A stretch of 64,000 bases of DNA from an uncultured Clostridia bacterium (lineage in GTDB: Bacteria; Bacillota; Clostridia; Christensenellales; Borkfalkiaceae), in the NCBI GenBank assembly GCA_947629515.1, contig CANRDY010000004.1:1-64000 (forward strand), given 5' to 3'. The position numbers were made by a program, and so were the translations under genes. Shown piece after piece: positions 1-7,786 of this stretch. How positions within the stretch are numbered: the first letter of the stretch is position 1; every line of letters begins with the position of its first letter. The notes beneath the pieces were generated by a model. That model worked only from the letters and a program-made list of their open reading frames with translations. It made no database searches and had not been told where the DNA came from.

Positions 1-2
1 GC

Positions 3-461
3 AAAGAGGATAAGCTGCCCGAATGTCTTGCCGAAGTCCCCGTTGTCCGCAAGGACTGCGGATATCCGCCCCTTGTAACGCCTTCGAGCCAAATTGTGGG
101 AACGCAGGCTGTCTGGAACGTCCTTATGGGCAGATACAAGACCATAACGGCGCAGTTCAAAGATTTGATTTTGGGGAAGTACGGCGCGGTCACGGGCGAA
201 AAATCTGAGGAAGTAGTCAAAATGTGCACCGCTAACGGCGAAAAGATCGTAACTTGCCGTCCTGCCGATTTGCTTGCCGACGAAATGGATGAGCTTACCG
301 CCAAGGTAAAGGACATGGGATTCTACGAACAGGAAGAGGACGTTCTCTCTTACGCGCTCTTCCCCGAAGTTTCGGTCAACTTCTTTAAGTGGCGCAAGGC
401 TAACCAAACAGGCGTCGACAGCGACATGGCGGCAAACCCCGACAAGGTTTATCCCGTTTAA
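3..461 (+). CDS. Oxaloacetate decarboxylase alpha / pyruvate carboxylase subunit B, C-terminal part (partial)
   Basis: The 5' end lies outside the window; the frame is open from base 3 and ends with TAA at 459-461. The protein part reads KEDKLPECLAEVPVVRKDCG and then a PSSQIVGTQAVWNVL block. That block is typical of the conserved carboxyltransferase-associated domain shared by OadA, PycB and transcarboxylase 5S, followed by GRYK and the alpha-helical tail. No biotinyl-lysine (AMKM) domain is present before the stop, so the biotin carrier must be a separate protein, as in multi-subunit decarboxylases. It would move CO2 between oxaloacetate or pyruvate and biotin. Which of the two reactions applies cannot be decided from this fragment. 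Confidence 0.8.
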   Translation, partial: KEDKLPECLAEVPVVRKDCGYPPLVTPSSQIVGTQAVWNVLMGRYKTITAQFKDLILGKYGAVTGEKSEEVVKMCTANGEKIVTCRPADLLADEMDELTAKVKDMGFYEQEEDVLSYALFPEVSVNFFKWRKANQTGVDSDMAANPDKVYPV

Positions 462-470
462 TTGATTATA

Positions 471-497
471 ACGGCGTGGACTTGCAGTTCACGCCGT
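471..497 (+). terminator. Hairpin between the decarboxylase gene and the flavoprotein gene
   Basis: An 11-bp stem (ACGGCGTGGAC paired with GTTCACGCCGT, one G-U) closes a TTGCA loop ten bases after the upstream stop codon. No T-run follows and the next gene starts 10 bp further on, so it may be a weak terminator or an RNA-stabilising hairpin inside an operon. Confidence 0.45.
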
Positions 498-507
498 AAG
501 GTTATTT

Positions 508-1728
508 ATGAAAAGAGTTGCCATAATCGGCGCGGGAGCTTCGGGACTTGTTGCGGCGTATTTTGCCGCAAAGAACGGAAACGGAGTGACCGTATTCGAA
601 AAAAACGAAAAATGCGGAAAAAAGATATACATAACGGGCAAGGGGAGGTGTAACCTCACCCACGTGTGCGACGAGCAGGAGTTTTTGCAAAACGTCGTTA
701 CGAACGCAAAATTTTTAACTTCCGCCATATATTCGTTCCCGCCCGAAAGCACGATGAAGTTCTTTGAGGACGGCGGGCTTAAACTCAAAACCGAGCGCGG
801 CTCTCGCGTTTTTCCCGTTTCCGACAAGGCGAGCGACGTTACAAAGTGCCTCGAAAATTATTGCAAAAGCGCAGGAGTTACTTTCAAATTTAGCGAAAGA
901 GTGCTCAATTTAGACGTTTTGCAAGGTACTATGCGTGGCATAACTACACAAAACGGCAGTTATTTATTCGACGCGGTCATAGTTTGTACGGGCGGAATGA
1001 GCTATCCTTCCACAGGTTCTACGGGCGACGGCTATTCGTTTGCTATTTCGGCGGGGCACAGCATAATTCCCTTAAAACAAGGTCTTTGCGGACTTGAAGT
1101 TAAAGGGGAGTATTGTGCCGAAATGCAGGGGCTTTCGTTAAAGAACGTCCGCCTCGACGTGTTTTTCCGTGAGAAGCCCTTAAAAAGTTTCTTCGGCGAA
1201 ATGCTCTTTACGCACTACGGCGTTTCAGGTCCGATGATCCTTTCGGCTTCGAGCATTATAAACCGCATCGACCTTGACGGCGTTCGGCTTTCAATTGACT
1301 TAAAACCCGCGCTCACCCGCGAACAGCTTGACAAAAGAGTTTTGCGCGACTTCAACGAGTTCAGCAACAAGAGCATTTCGAACGTCTTAAAGGAACTTTT
1401 GCCGTCCGCAATTATTTCGGAAGTGCTCAAACGGAGCGGAATTTCACCCGAAAAGCAAGTAAATTCAATAACTCGGGAAGAGCGAAGCCGACTGTTGACA
1501 ACAATCAAGAAATTTGATATTATCGTTAGTGCACTGCGTGGGTTCGACGAAGCCGTTATCACTTGCGGCGGGGTCGACGTAAAGCAGATAAACCCCTCGA
1601 CTATGGAGAGCAAACTCGTAAAAGGGCTGTATTTTTGCGGGGAAGTTTTGGATCTGGACGCCTTCACGGGCGGGTTTAACCTCCAAATCGCCTTTTCAAC
1701 GGGCTATCTTGCGGGCAACTCCGTGTGA
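508..1728 (+). CDS. BaiN/HI0933-family FAD-dependent flavoprotein
   Basis: 406 residues, a normal length for the HI0933/YhiN/BaiN family of FAD-dependent oxidoreductases. The N terminus has a dinucleotide-binding Rossmann motif (IIGAGASG, residues 6-13) followed by the family motif GKKIYITGKGRCNLTH near residues 37-52. The C terminus carries the FAD-contacting GLYFCGEVLDLDAFTGGFN block. The physiological substrate of most family members is unknown; a few reduce bile-acid intermediates, but that cannot be inferred here. The start is ATG with AAGG eight bases upstream. The gene precedes aroH-cmk, plsC and ispH, an arrangement I recall from other clostridia, which suggests a housekeeping role rather than bile acid metabolism. 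Confidence 0.85.
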   Translation: MKRVAIIGAGASGLVAAYFAAKNGNGVTVFEKNEKCGKKIYITGKGRCNLTHVCDEQEFLQNVVTNAKFLTSAIYSFPPESTMKFFEDGGLKLKTERGSRVFPVSDKASDVTKCLENYCKSAGVTFKFSERVLNLDVLQGTMRGITTQNGSYLFDAVIVCTGGMSYPSTGSTGDGYSFAISAGHSIIPLKQGLCGLEVKGEYCAEMQGLSLKNVRLDVFFREKPLKSFFGEMLFTHYGVSGPMILSASSIINRIDLDGVRLSIDLKPALTREQLDKRVLRDFNEFSNKSISNVLKELLPSAIISEVLKRSGISPEKQVNSITREERSRLLTTIKKFDIIVSALRGFDEAVITCGGVDVKQINPSTMESKLVKGLYFCGEVLDLDAFTGGFNLQIAFSTGYLAGNSV

Positions 1729-1742
1729 TTTTTCGCCCGCTC

Positions 1743-1793
1743 GGTTAAAAGGGTCGAATGGTTAAAGGGTTCGAATGGTTCAAAAGGTTTGAA
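1743..1793 (+). repeat. Three imperfect 17-bp tandem units in an intergenic gap
   Basis: Units begin at 1743, 1760 and 1777: GGTTAAAAGGGTCGAAT, GGTTAAAGGGTTCGAAT and GGTTCAAAAGGTTTGAA. They lie in the 140-bp gap between the flavoprotein stop and the aroH-cmk start, upstream of a very A/T-rich stretch that probably holds the promoter. Function unknown. Confidence 0.7.
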
Positions 1794-1868
1794 AAATTCA
1801 AAAAGTCCAACAAAAAATTTATTTTACAAATAAATAATAATTTCAACATTTTATAAAAAGGTCATAAT

Positions 1869-2876
1869 ATGAAAGCGATACGCGGCGCAACGACCGTGAG
1901 CGAAGATTCGCCCGAACAAATCAAACAAGCTGTAAAGGAGCTTTTGACCGAAATTGCCCAAAAAAACGGGCTTTCGGACGAAAATCTCGTCTTTTTGCTG
2001 TTTTCAAACACGTCGGATATCAAATCCTATTATCCCGCAAAGGCGGCAAGAGAGGCGGGTTTTTATTCGTGCGCGCTCTTTTCTGCGGCTGAACCGGAAA
2101 TTTCGGGATCGCTTAAAATGTGTATTCGCGTAATGGCGGTCGTTGAAACCGAAAGCCAGCCCCAACACGTGTATCTCAACGGGGCGGGCGATTTAAGAAA
2201 GGATATTTCCAAAATAATCAATATAGCCATCGACGGACCGGCGGGCAGCGGAAAGAGCACGATCGCCAAAATAATCGCCAAACGCCTTAATATGCTCTGT
2301 CTCGATACAGGCGCAATGTACCGCGCTGCGGCGATGAAGTGCCTGAGCCTCGGACTTACGACAAAAGACGAGGAAGCCGTCGCAAAAGTCATGGAAAATA
2401 TCGACCTCAAAGTCGAACTGAAAGACGGCGCGCAGAGAACCCTGCTCGACGGCTCGGACGTCTCCGATAAGATAAGAACGCCCCAAATTTCTATGGCGGC
2501 TTCGTCCTTTTCGACTCTCGGTTGCGTTCGTCAAAAAATAGTTGAACTTCAACGCGGCATCGCTTCGGGGATTTCGTGCGTGCTCGAGGGGAGGGATATA
2601 GGCACTAACGTTCTCCCCGCCGCACAGTTCAAATTTTTCCTTACGGCTTCGCCCGAGGTTCGCGCCCAAAGGCGGTTCGAAGAAAACAGAGCAAAGGGGT
2701 TTATCGAGGACTATCAAAAGATATTAAAGGACATTACCGAGCGCGACGAACAAGACAAAAACCGCAGGATCGCGCCCCTTGTAAAAGCCGCGGACGCAGT
2801 TGAAATCGATACTTCCGACTTAAATATCGAACAAGTTACAGCAATAATCGAAAAGAGAATTCAAGAAAAAATATGA
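1869..2876 (+). CDS. Fused chorismate mutase (AroH type) - cytidylate kinase
   Basis: One 335-residue reading frame encodes two enzymes. Residues 1-115 match AroH-type chorismate mutase. The catalytic residues line up with Bacillus subtilis AroH: Arg5 (RGATT), Glu75 (AAEPE), Arg87 (CIRV) and Tyr102 (YLNGAGDLR). Residues 116-335 are CMP/dCMP kinase, with P-loop GPAGSGKS (123-130), the DTGAMYRA nucleotide site, an EGRDIG motif and the lid region RAQRRFEEN. The first enzyme converts chorismate to prephenate for Phe/Tyr synthesis; the second phosphorylates CMP/dCMP. The start is ATG with AAGG upstream. Its last codon overlaps the plsC start by 4 bp (ATGA), so the two are translationally coupled. 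No stop or frameshift is visible at the junction, near Asp112-Ile118. Confidence 0.9.
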   Translation: MKAIRGATTVSEDSPEQIKQAVKELLTEIAQKNGLSDENLVFLLFSNTSDIKSYYPAKAAREAGFYSCALFSAAEPEISGSLKMCIRVMAVVETESQPQHVYLNGAGDLRKDISKIINIAIDGPAGSGKSTIAKIIAKRLNMLCLDTGAMYRAAAMKCLSLGLTTKDEEAVAKVMENIDLKVELKDGAQRTLLDGSDVSDKIRTPQISMAASSFSTLGCVRQKIVELQRGIASGISCVLEGRDIGTNVLPAAQFKFFLTASPEVRAQRRFEENRAKGFIEDYQKILKDITERDEQDKNRRIAPLVKAADAVEIDTSDLNIEQVTAIIEKRIQEKI

Positions 2877-3580
2877 GTAAAAAAGTAAAAGAACCCAAAA
2901 AAAAGCCGACCAAACTGCAAAAATGGTTCAACTTTATGCACCGTATACACCACGTTGTGATACGACCCTTTTTCCCATTCAGAAAGGTGGGGCACACCGA
3001 GCTGTTTGACGACAGGGCGTACATCATCGTCGGCAACCACAGAAGCGTGCTCGACGTAGTTCCCGCCGCAGTTTCGATGAGCAAACCCGTCCACTTTATG
3101 GCGAAGATCGAGCTTTTTCAAAAGGGCATGAGCAAGTGGTTCACCAAAAAGTGCGAATGTATCCCCGTGAACCGCGACGGCAACGACGTTAAGGCAGTCA
3201 TGCTCGCCATGAAGTACCTTAAAAACGGCGAGACTGTCTGCATTTTCCCCGAGGGAACGCGCAACAAGACCGAAGACGTATTTCTGCCGTTCAAGAGCGG
3301 CGCGGCTGCGCTTTCGATAAAGACGCGCACGCCCATACTTCCAATTGTGCATGTCAAAAAATTAAAGCCATTCAGAATGACTTATTTTTACTATGGAGAA
3401 CCGTTCGAGCTTTCGGAGTACTACGGCAAAAAGCTGACCGAAAAGGAGATAGCCGAAGCCGACGAAAAACTCCGTGCGCACCTTTTTGCAATGCACGAGG
3501 AGCTTGCCGAAACTCTCAAAGACAAGAAAAAGCTCAAAGCGATGAGAAAGAAGTCAAAAAATGCAAGTCATTCAGGCTAA
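2873..3580 (+). CDS. plsC: 1-acyl-sn-glycerol-3-phosphate acyltransferase
   Basis: 235 residues. The acyltransferase signature NHRSVLD (HX4D) lies near residue 47 and the substrate motif FPEGTRN near residue 125. The enzyme transfers an acyl chain to lysophosphatidate at the membrane to make phosphatidate. The start overlaps the stop of aroH-cmk by 4 bp, and the 3' end overlaps ispH-rpsA by 20 bp, so all three are one translationally coupled unit. Both termini are strongly basic (KKVKEPKKKPTK and KKLKAMRKKSKN), consistent with contact to the membrane surface. Confidence 0.92.
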   Translation: MSKKVKEPKKKPTKLQKWFNFMHRIHHVVIRPFFPFRKVGHTELFDDRAYIIVGNHRSVLDVVPAAVSMSKPVHFMAKIELFQKGMSKWFTKKCECIPVNRDGNDVKAVMLAMKYLKNGETVCIFPEGTRNKTEDVFLPFKSGAAALSIKTRTPILPIVHVKKLKPFRMTYFYYGEPFELSEYYGKKLTEKEIAEADEKLRAHLFAMHEELAETLKDKKKLKAMRKKSKNASHSG

Positions 3581-5651
3581 AAACAGCGGGTTCTGCGTTG
3601 GGGTAAAACGCGCGGTCGACACGGCGATGAACCTCGATTCCGAAAACGCATACGTCCTCGGCGAGATAATTCACAACCCCGAAGTAGTAAAAGCCATTGC
3701 CGAAAAAGGGATAAAAGTAGTCGACGACCTCAACGAAGTCCCGAGCGGAGCTACGGTAATTTTCAGATCGCACGGCGTTCCCGAAAGTTTTTACGGTGAA
3801 TGTCAAAGGCGTGATATCAAAGTCATCGACTGCACTTGCGATTTCGTCAAGCGCACGCAGTCGATAGTTAAGGAGCAGTACGCGCTCGGAAAATTTATCG
3901 TGATAGTCGGGGAATACGCTCACCCCGAGGTCACGGGTCTGCTCGGGTGGTGCGGCGGCAACGCCGTGGTTTTGAACGACCCCGACGAAATTCCCGACGA
4001 TTTAAGGGAAAAAGACGTGTGCGTAGTGTGCCAAACTACGTTTTCGGCGGAAAAATTTGAAAAAATAATAAAAAATATTAAAAAAGTCTGTGAAAAAACG
4101 GTTGCGGTTTTCAAGACTATTTGTTATACTACTATTAAGCGTCAGAAAGAGGTCGAAGAACTTTCTGAAAAGTGCGAGGCGATCCTTGTGATCGGCGGTT
4201 TGAACAGCAGTAATACAAACAAGCTGTACGAGCTTGCGACCAAGCACTGCAAAAACGTATTCCGTCTTGCTGACGCAAACGATTTGGATTATTCCAAACT
4301 TAAAAATTTTAAAAGCGTAGGTATTGTTTCGGGGGCTTCCACTCCGAATTGGCAAACCCGGGAGGTTCTCTTAAAGATGGCAGAAAACACAGAAGTAAAA
4401 TCAGCTATGCAGGAAGTAGTTGATAAAATTGACAGCGATTCGAAGTTCAAAAAGGGTCAGACCGTATCGGCCACTATTTCACAGGCTACGGAAGACGGTT
4501 TACAGATCCTTTTACCTTTCTCGAAGAAAGAAGTTTCGTTGAGCAAAGACGAGCTTGACTGCGAAGAATACAGCGTTGCAGACTATGAAGGAAAGATCGG
4601 CGAATCAATCGAATTGCTTGTCGTAGAGCTTAAACCAACCCTTAAACTTTCGCAGAAAAGAATTAAGCTCTTGCAGGAAGAGGAAGCTATGCTCGCCGAT
4701 ATAGAAGCGGGCAAAGAATTCACCGTAACCTGCACGGGTTCGAATAAGGGCGGCTTGGTTGCACAGCTCGGAACTTACTCGGTTTTTGTTCCCGCAAAAG
4801 AGATCAAACCCGGCTTCGTCAAAGATCTGACAAAGAACGTAGGCAAAACTCTCCGTTTGCGCGCGCTTGAAATCAAAAAGACTGGCAGAAAAGAGATAAT
4901 CGCTTCGCAGAGAGTAATTTTGCAGGAAGAACGCGACGCCCGCGAACAGGAGCGCAAGGCAAGGGAAGAGGAGTTCTTCGCGAACATAGCCGTAGGCGAC
5001 GTGGTAACGGGCAAGGTCGAGCGTGTAACAGGCTTCGGCGCGTTCGTATCGGTAAACGGGTTCGACTGCCTCGCGCACATTTCCGACCTTTCGTGGACGG
5101 GTGTTGATGCTGTTACCGACGTGCTCGAAATAGGCAAGTCCTACGAGTTCAAAGTACTCAAAATCGACGCGGAAAACAAAAAGGTCTCGATAGGCTACAA
5201 GCAGTTGCAGCCCCAGCCTTGGGATCTTGTAAGCGAAAAATATGAAGTCGGTCAGGTCATTCACGGCAAAGTTGTAAGAATAGTTCCCTTCGGAGCTTTT
5301 GTGGAAGTTGAAAAAGGCATCGACGGCTTGGTTCATGTTTCGCAGATCAGTCAGGACAGGATCGAAACCCCCGCTTCCGTACTCAGCGTCGGCGAAGAGG
5401 TTGACGCGAAGATAATCGCCATCGACCCCGACGCAAGAAAGATGAACCTTTCGATAAAGGCTCTTTTGCCCGAGGGCGAAAGAAGAAAGCCCCGCAGAGC
5501 AGAGGGCGAAGAGGGTGAAAGACCCGAACGCCGCGGTCGCGCTCCCAGAAGAAACGTCGACGAAGAGCTTTCGGATTGGTCCGACAGCGGCAGCGGTTCT
5601 GTCGGAACGTCGCTTGCAGACGTTCTTGCCGATGCACAGAAAAAGCAGTAA
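3561..5651 (+). CDS. ispH: Fused IspH (HMBPP reductase) - ribosomal protein S1
   Basis: 696 residues. Residues 1-283 are 4-hydroxy-3-methylbut-2-enyl diphosphate reductase, the last step of the MEP isoprenoid pathway. The three iron-sulfur ligands are visible: Cys12 (GFCVG), Cys93 (DCTC) and Cys188 (TICYTT), together with the HGVPES, YAHPEV and SGASTP motifs. Residues about 290-635 hold four S1 RNA-binding repeats; the last two are canonical (GFGAFVSV, PFGAFVEV). A charged RG/E-rich tail follows. IspH-S1 fusions are known in clostridia, so this is expected rather than novel. The start ATG has only a weak Shine-Dalgarno site (GAAAGAAG) and lies inside plsC, implying coupled translation. Confidence 0.95.
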   Translation: MQVIQAKNSGFCVGVKRAVDTAMNLDSENAYVLGEIIHNPEVVKAIAEKGIKVVDDLNEVPSGATVIFRSHGVPESFYGECQRRDIKVIDCTCDFVKRTQSIVKEQYALGKFIVIVGEYAHPEVTGLLGWCGGNAVVLNDPDEIPDDLREKDVCVVCQTTFSAEKFEKIIKNIKKVCEKTVAVFKTICYTTIKRQKEVEELSEKCEAILVIGGLNSSNTNKLYELATKHCKNVFRLADANDLDYSKLKNFKSVGIVSGASTPNWQTREVLLKMAENTEVKSAMQEVVDKIDSDSKFKKGQTVSATISQATEDGLQILLPFSKKEVSLSKDELDCEEYSVADYEGKIGESIELLVVELKPTLKLSQKRIKLLQEEEAMLADIEAGKEFTVTCTGSNKGGLVAQLGTYSVFVPAKEIKPGFVKDLTKNVGKTLRLRALEIKKTGRKEIIASQRVILQEERDAREQERKAREEEFFANIAVGDVVTGKVERVTGFGAFVSVNGFDCLAHISDLSWTGVDAVTDVLEIGKSYEFKVLKIDAENKKVSIGYKQLQPQPWDLVSEKYEVGQVIHGKVVRIVPFGAFVEVEKGIDGLVHVSQISQDRIETPASVLSVGEEVDAKIIAIDPDARKMNLSIKALLPEGERRKPRRAEGEEGERPERRGRAPRRNVDEELSDWSDSGSGSVGTSLADVLADAQKKQ

Positions 5652-5664
5652 ATCATAAATTTTC

Positions 5665-5690
5665 CCGCCGAAGCGTTTGCGCTTCGGCGG
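5665..5690 (+). terminator. Intrinsic terminator after ispH-rpsA
   Basis: An 11-bp perfect GC-rich stem (CCGCCGAAGCG / CGCTTCGGCGG) with a four-base loop, followed by TTTATGTTATTTTTT. It ends the aroH-cmk/plsC/ispH operon. Confidence 0.9.
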
Positions 5691-5723
5691 TTTATGTTAT
5701 TTTTTGATTTGCGCTTTGTTTGG

Positions 5724-5752
5724 TTGCGTTAAAAAAATTTATATTATATAAT
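5724..5752 (+). promoter_or_regulatory. Sigma-A promoter of htpG
   Basis: TTGCGT, a 17-bp AT-rich spacer, then TATAAT, about 87 bp before the htpG start. I looked for a CIRCE (TTAGCACTC inverted repeat) or a CtsR heptad around it and saw neither, so heat control through HrcA or CtsR is not supported. Confidence 0.75.
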
Positions 5753-5838
5753 AGTGAAAAACAGTCCAAATGGTTTAACCGACTTTTTCAAAGGGTATTA
5801 AATATAGTTGTAAGACATAATTTCGGAGGAATTTTCTT

Positions 5839-7725
5839 ATGAAAAAAGAAGGAACTATAAAAATATCGAGCGAAAACATGATGCCGATCATCAAAAAATG
5901 GCTCTATTCCGACAAGGATATTTTCCTTAGGGAAATAGTGGCGAACGGCGTCGACGCTATTACCAAATACAAAAAGCTCGTCTCCATGGGCGAAGCGCAG
6001 GAGGACGCGGGCGGTTATAACGTCAAAATCACAGTCGACAAAAAGGCAAAGACTTTGACCGTTGAGGATAACGGTCTTGGAATGACCGCGGAAGAGGTCG
6101 AAAACTATATAACTCAAATTGCCTTTTCGGGGGCTTCGGACTTCCTCGAAAAATACGAAAAGGCGGGCGGCGACGGCATTATCGGGCACTTCGGGCTGGG
6201 TTTTTATTCGGTCTACATGGTTTCCGAAAACGTCGAAATTTTTACTAAATCATATAAGGACGAACCCGCCGTTCACTGGGAATCGGACGGCAATTCGACT
6301 TACAGCATAGAGGAGTGCGAAAAGCCCGACCGCGGAACGCGCATCGTAATGCACATTGCTCCCGAAGAAAAGGAGTTCCTCGACGAAAACAACATAAAAA
6401 AGCTTGTGGATAAGTACTGCTCGTTTATGCCGTACGATATCTATGTGAACTTCAAGGGCGACGGCAAAGACAAGCCGCTCAACTCAACGACCCCTCTTTA
6501 CACAAAGAATCCCAAAGACTGCACCGACGAGGAGTATAAGAAGTTCTACACGGATACCTTTATGGACTATAACGAGTCTATTTTTTGGGTTCATCTCAAC
6601 ATGGATTATCCCTTCAAAGTCAAGGGTATTCTGTACTTCCCCAAGGTCAAAAACAAGCTCGAACTCGAACGCGGCAAAGTAAAACTTTACTGCAATCAGG
6701 TGTTCATCGCCGACAACATAAAAGAGGTAATTCCAGAGTTTTTGATGCTGTTGAACGGCGTTATTGACTGCCCCGACATTCCCCTTAATGTTTCGCGCAG
6801 TTTTCTGCAAAACGACAGTCAGGTTCAAAAAATCAGCAAGCACATAACCAAAAAAGTTGCCGATAAGCTCATTTCGCTTTTCAAAACCGACAGACAGAAG
6901 TTCGAGGACAGCTGGGGCGACATAGCCAACTTCATAAAGTTCGGCTGCATAAAGGACAACGACTTCTACGAAAAAATCAAAGACGTTATAATTTACAAGG
7001 ATATCAACGGTAAATTTATCACCGTTTCCGAACTCATAAAGGGCGACAAACCTCAAAGCGCAGATGGCGGAAACGCCGAGGGCGAAAGCGACGGCGAAAG
7101 TTCCCAAAGCAAACCCGACGGAGCGCAAGAGGGCGAGCAAAAGGAAAACCCCGCACCAAAGACAGTTTATTACGTCTCGGACGAGGACCAACAGGCGCAG
7201 TATATCAAAATGTTCAAAGACGAGGGGCTGAACGCCATACTCTGCGATAACTTTATCGATCCGCATTTTTTGAGCTTCCTTGAATACAAAACGCCCGAAC
7301 ACGTGAAGTTCATGAGGATCGATTCGGATATCGACGCGGCGTTGAAAACGGGAGAAGAGAGCGACGACGAGGTTCTTAAAGACATCTTCAAAAACGCCAT
7401 ACAGAACGACTCTGTAGTAATTAAGTGCGAAAAGCTCAAAAACGACAAAACGCCCGCCGTCATTCTTGTTGACGAGTATATGAGGCGTTACACCGAAATG
7501 GGTCAGTTTTACGGCATGAGCGACGGCGGCTTGAACAAGACGCTCATCTTAAACACCGCCTGCCCCATAATTCAAAAGATAAAACAGCTTGAACCCGACA
7601 AGCAGAACTTCACCGCAAGGTACGTTTATTCCCTTGCGTTGGCGGCGTTCAAAAAGCTGACGCCCGAAGAGCTTGAAAAGTTTAACGCCGATAATTTGAC
7701 TTTACTTGAATACTTTATAAAATAA
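5839..7725 (+). CDS. htpG: Molecular chaperone HtpG (Hsp90 family)
   Basis: 628 residues, as expected for bacterial Hsp90. The N-terminal GHKL ATPase domain (1-210) shows the Mg/ATP-binding Asn in LREIVANGVDAITK, the DNGLGMT motif and the glycine-rich lid GHFGLGFYSVYMV. The middle and C-terminal domains follow. Residues about 402-442 form an acidic Gly/Ser/Glu-rich linker (GDKPQSADGGNAEGESDGES and onward) between the middle and C-terminal domains, which is not part of the conserved fold. A strong Shine-Dalgarno site (GGAGG) precedes the ATG. Monocistronic: its own promoter lies upstream and the glgB promoter downstream. Confidence 0.95.
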   Translation: MKKEGTIKISSENMMPIIKKWLYSDKDIFLREIVANGVDAITKYKKLVSMGEAQEDAGGYNVKITVDKKAKTLTVEDNGLGMTAEEVENYITQIAFSGASDFLEKYEKAGGDGIIGHFGLGFYSVYMVSENVEIFTKSYKDEPAVHWESDGNSTYSIEECEKPDRGTRIVMHIAPEEKEFLDENNIKKLVDKYCSFMPYDIYVNFKGDGKDKPLNSTTPLYTKNPKDCTDEEYKKFYTDTFMDYNESIFWVHLNMDYPFKVKGILYFPKVKNKLELERGKVKLYCNQVFIADNIKEVIPEFLMLLNGVIDCPDIPLNVSRSFLQNDSQVQKISKHITKKVADKLISLFKTDRQKFEDSWGDIANFIKFGCIKDNDFYEKIKDVIIYKDINGKFITVSELIKGDKPQSADGGNAEGESDGESSQSKPDGAQEGEQKENPAPKTVYYVSDEDQQAQYIKMFKDEGLNAILCDNFIDPHFLSFLEYKTPEHVKFMRIDSDIDAALKTGEESDDEVLKDIFKNAIQNDSVVIKCEKLKNDKTPAVILVDEYMRRYTEMGQFYGMSDGGLNKTLILNTACPIIQKIKQLEPDKQNFTARYVYSLALAAFKKLTPEELEKFNADNLTLLEYFIK

Positions 7726-7748
7726 TTGGAATTTTTTTGAATTGCGTC

Positions 7749-7777
7749 TTGAAATATCCGTAATATTATGATAAAAT
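7749..7777 (+). promoter_or_regulatory. Sigma-A promoter of the glycogen operon
   Basis: TTGAAA, 17-bp spacer, TAAAAT. The -10 box ends only nine bases before the glgB ATG at 7787, so a transcript starting here would have almost no 5' leader. Confidence 0.65.
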
Positions 7778-7786
7778 ATATTAGGT

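Noticed and set aside
3561-5651. IspH-S1 fusion as a novel discovery
   Set aside because: This fusion is already known from many clostridial genomes, so it is described but not listed as a finding.
5691-5838. CIRCE or CtsR operator before htpG
   Set aside because: Neither the CIRCE inverted repeat nor the CtsR heptad repeat can be found there.
5839-7725. Acidic linker in HtpG as a new domain
   Set aside because: It is a short charged low-complexity linker; Hsp90 proteins vary at this kind of position and nothing suggests a folded domain.
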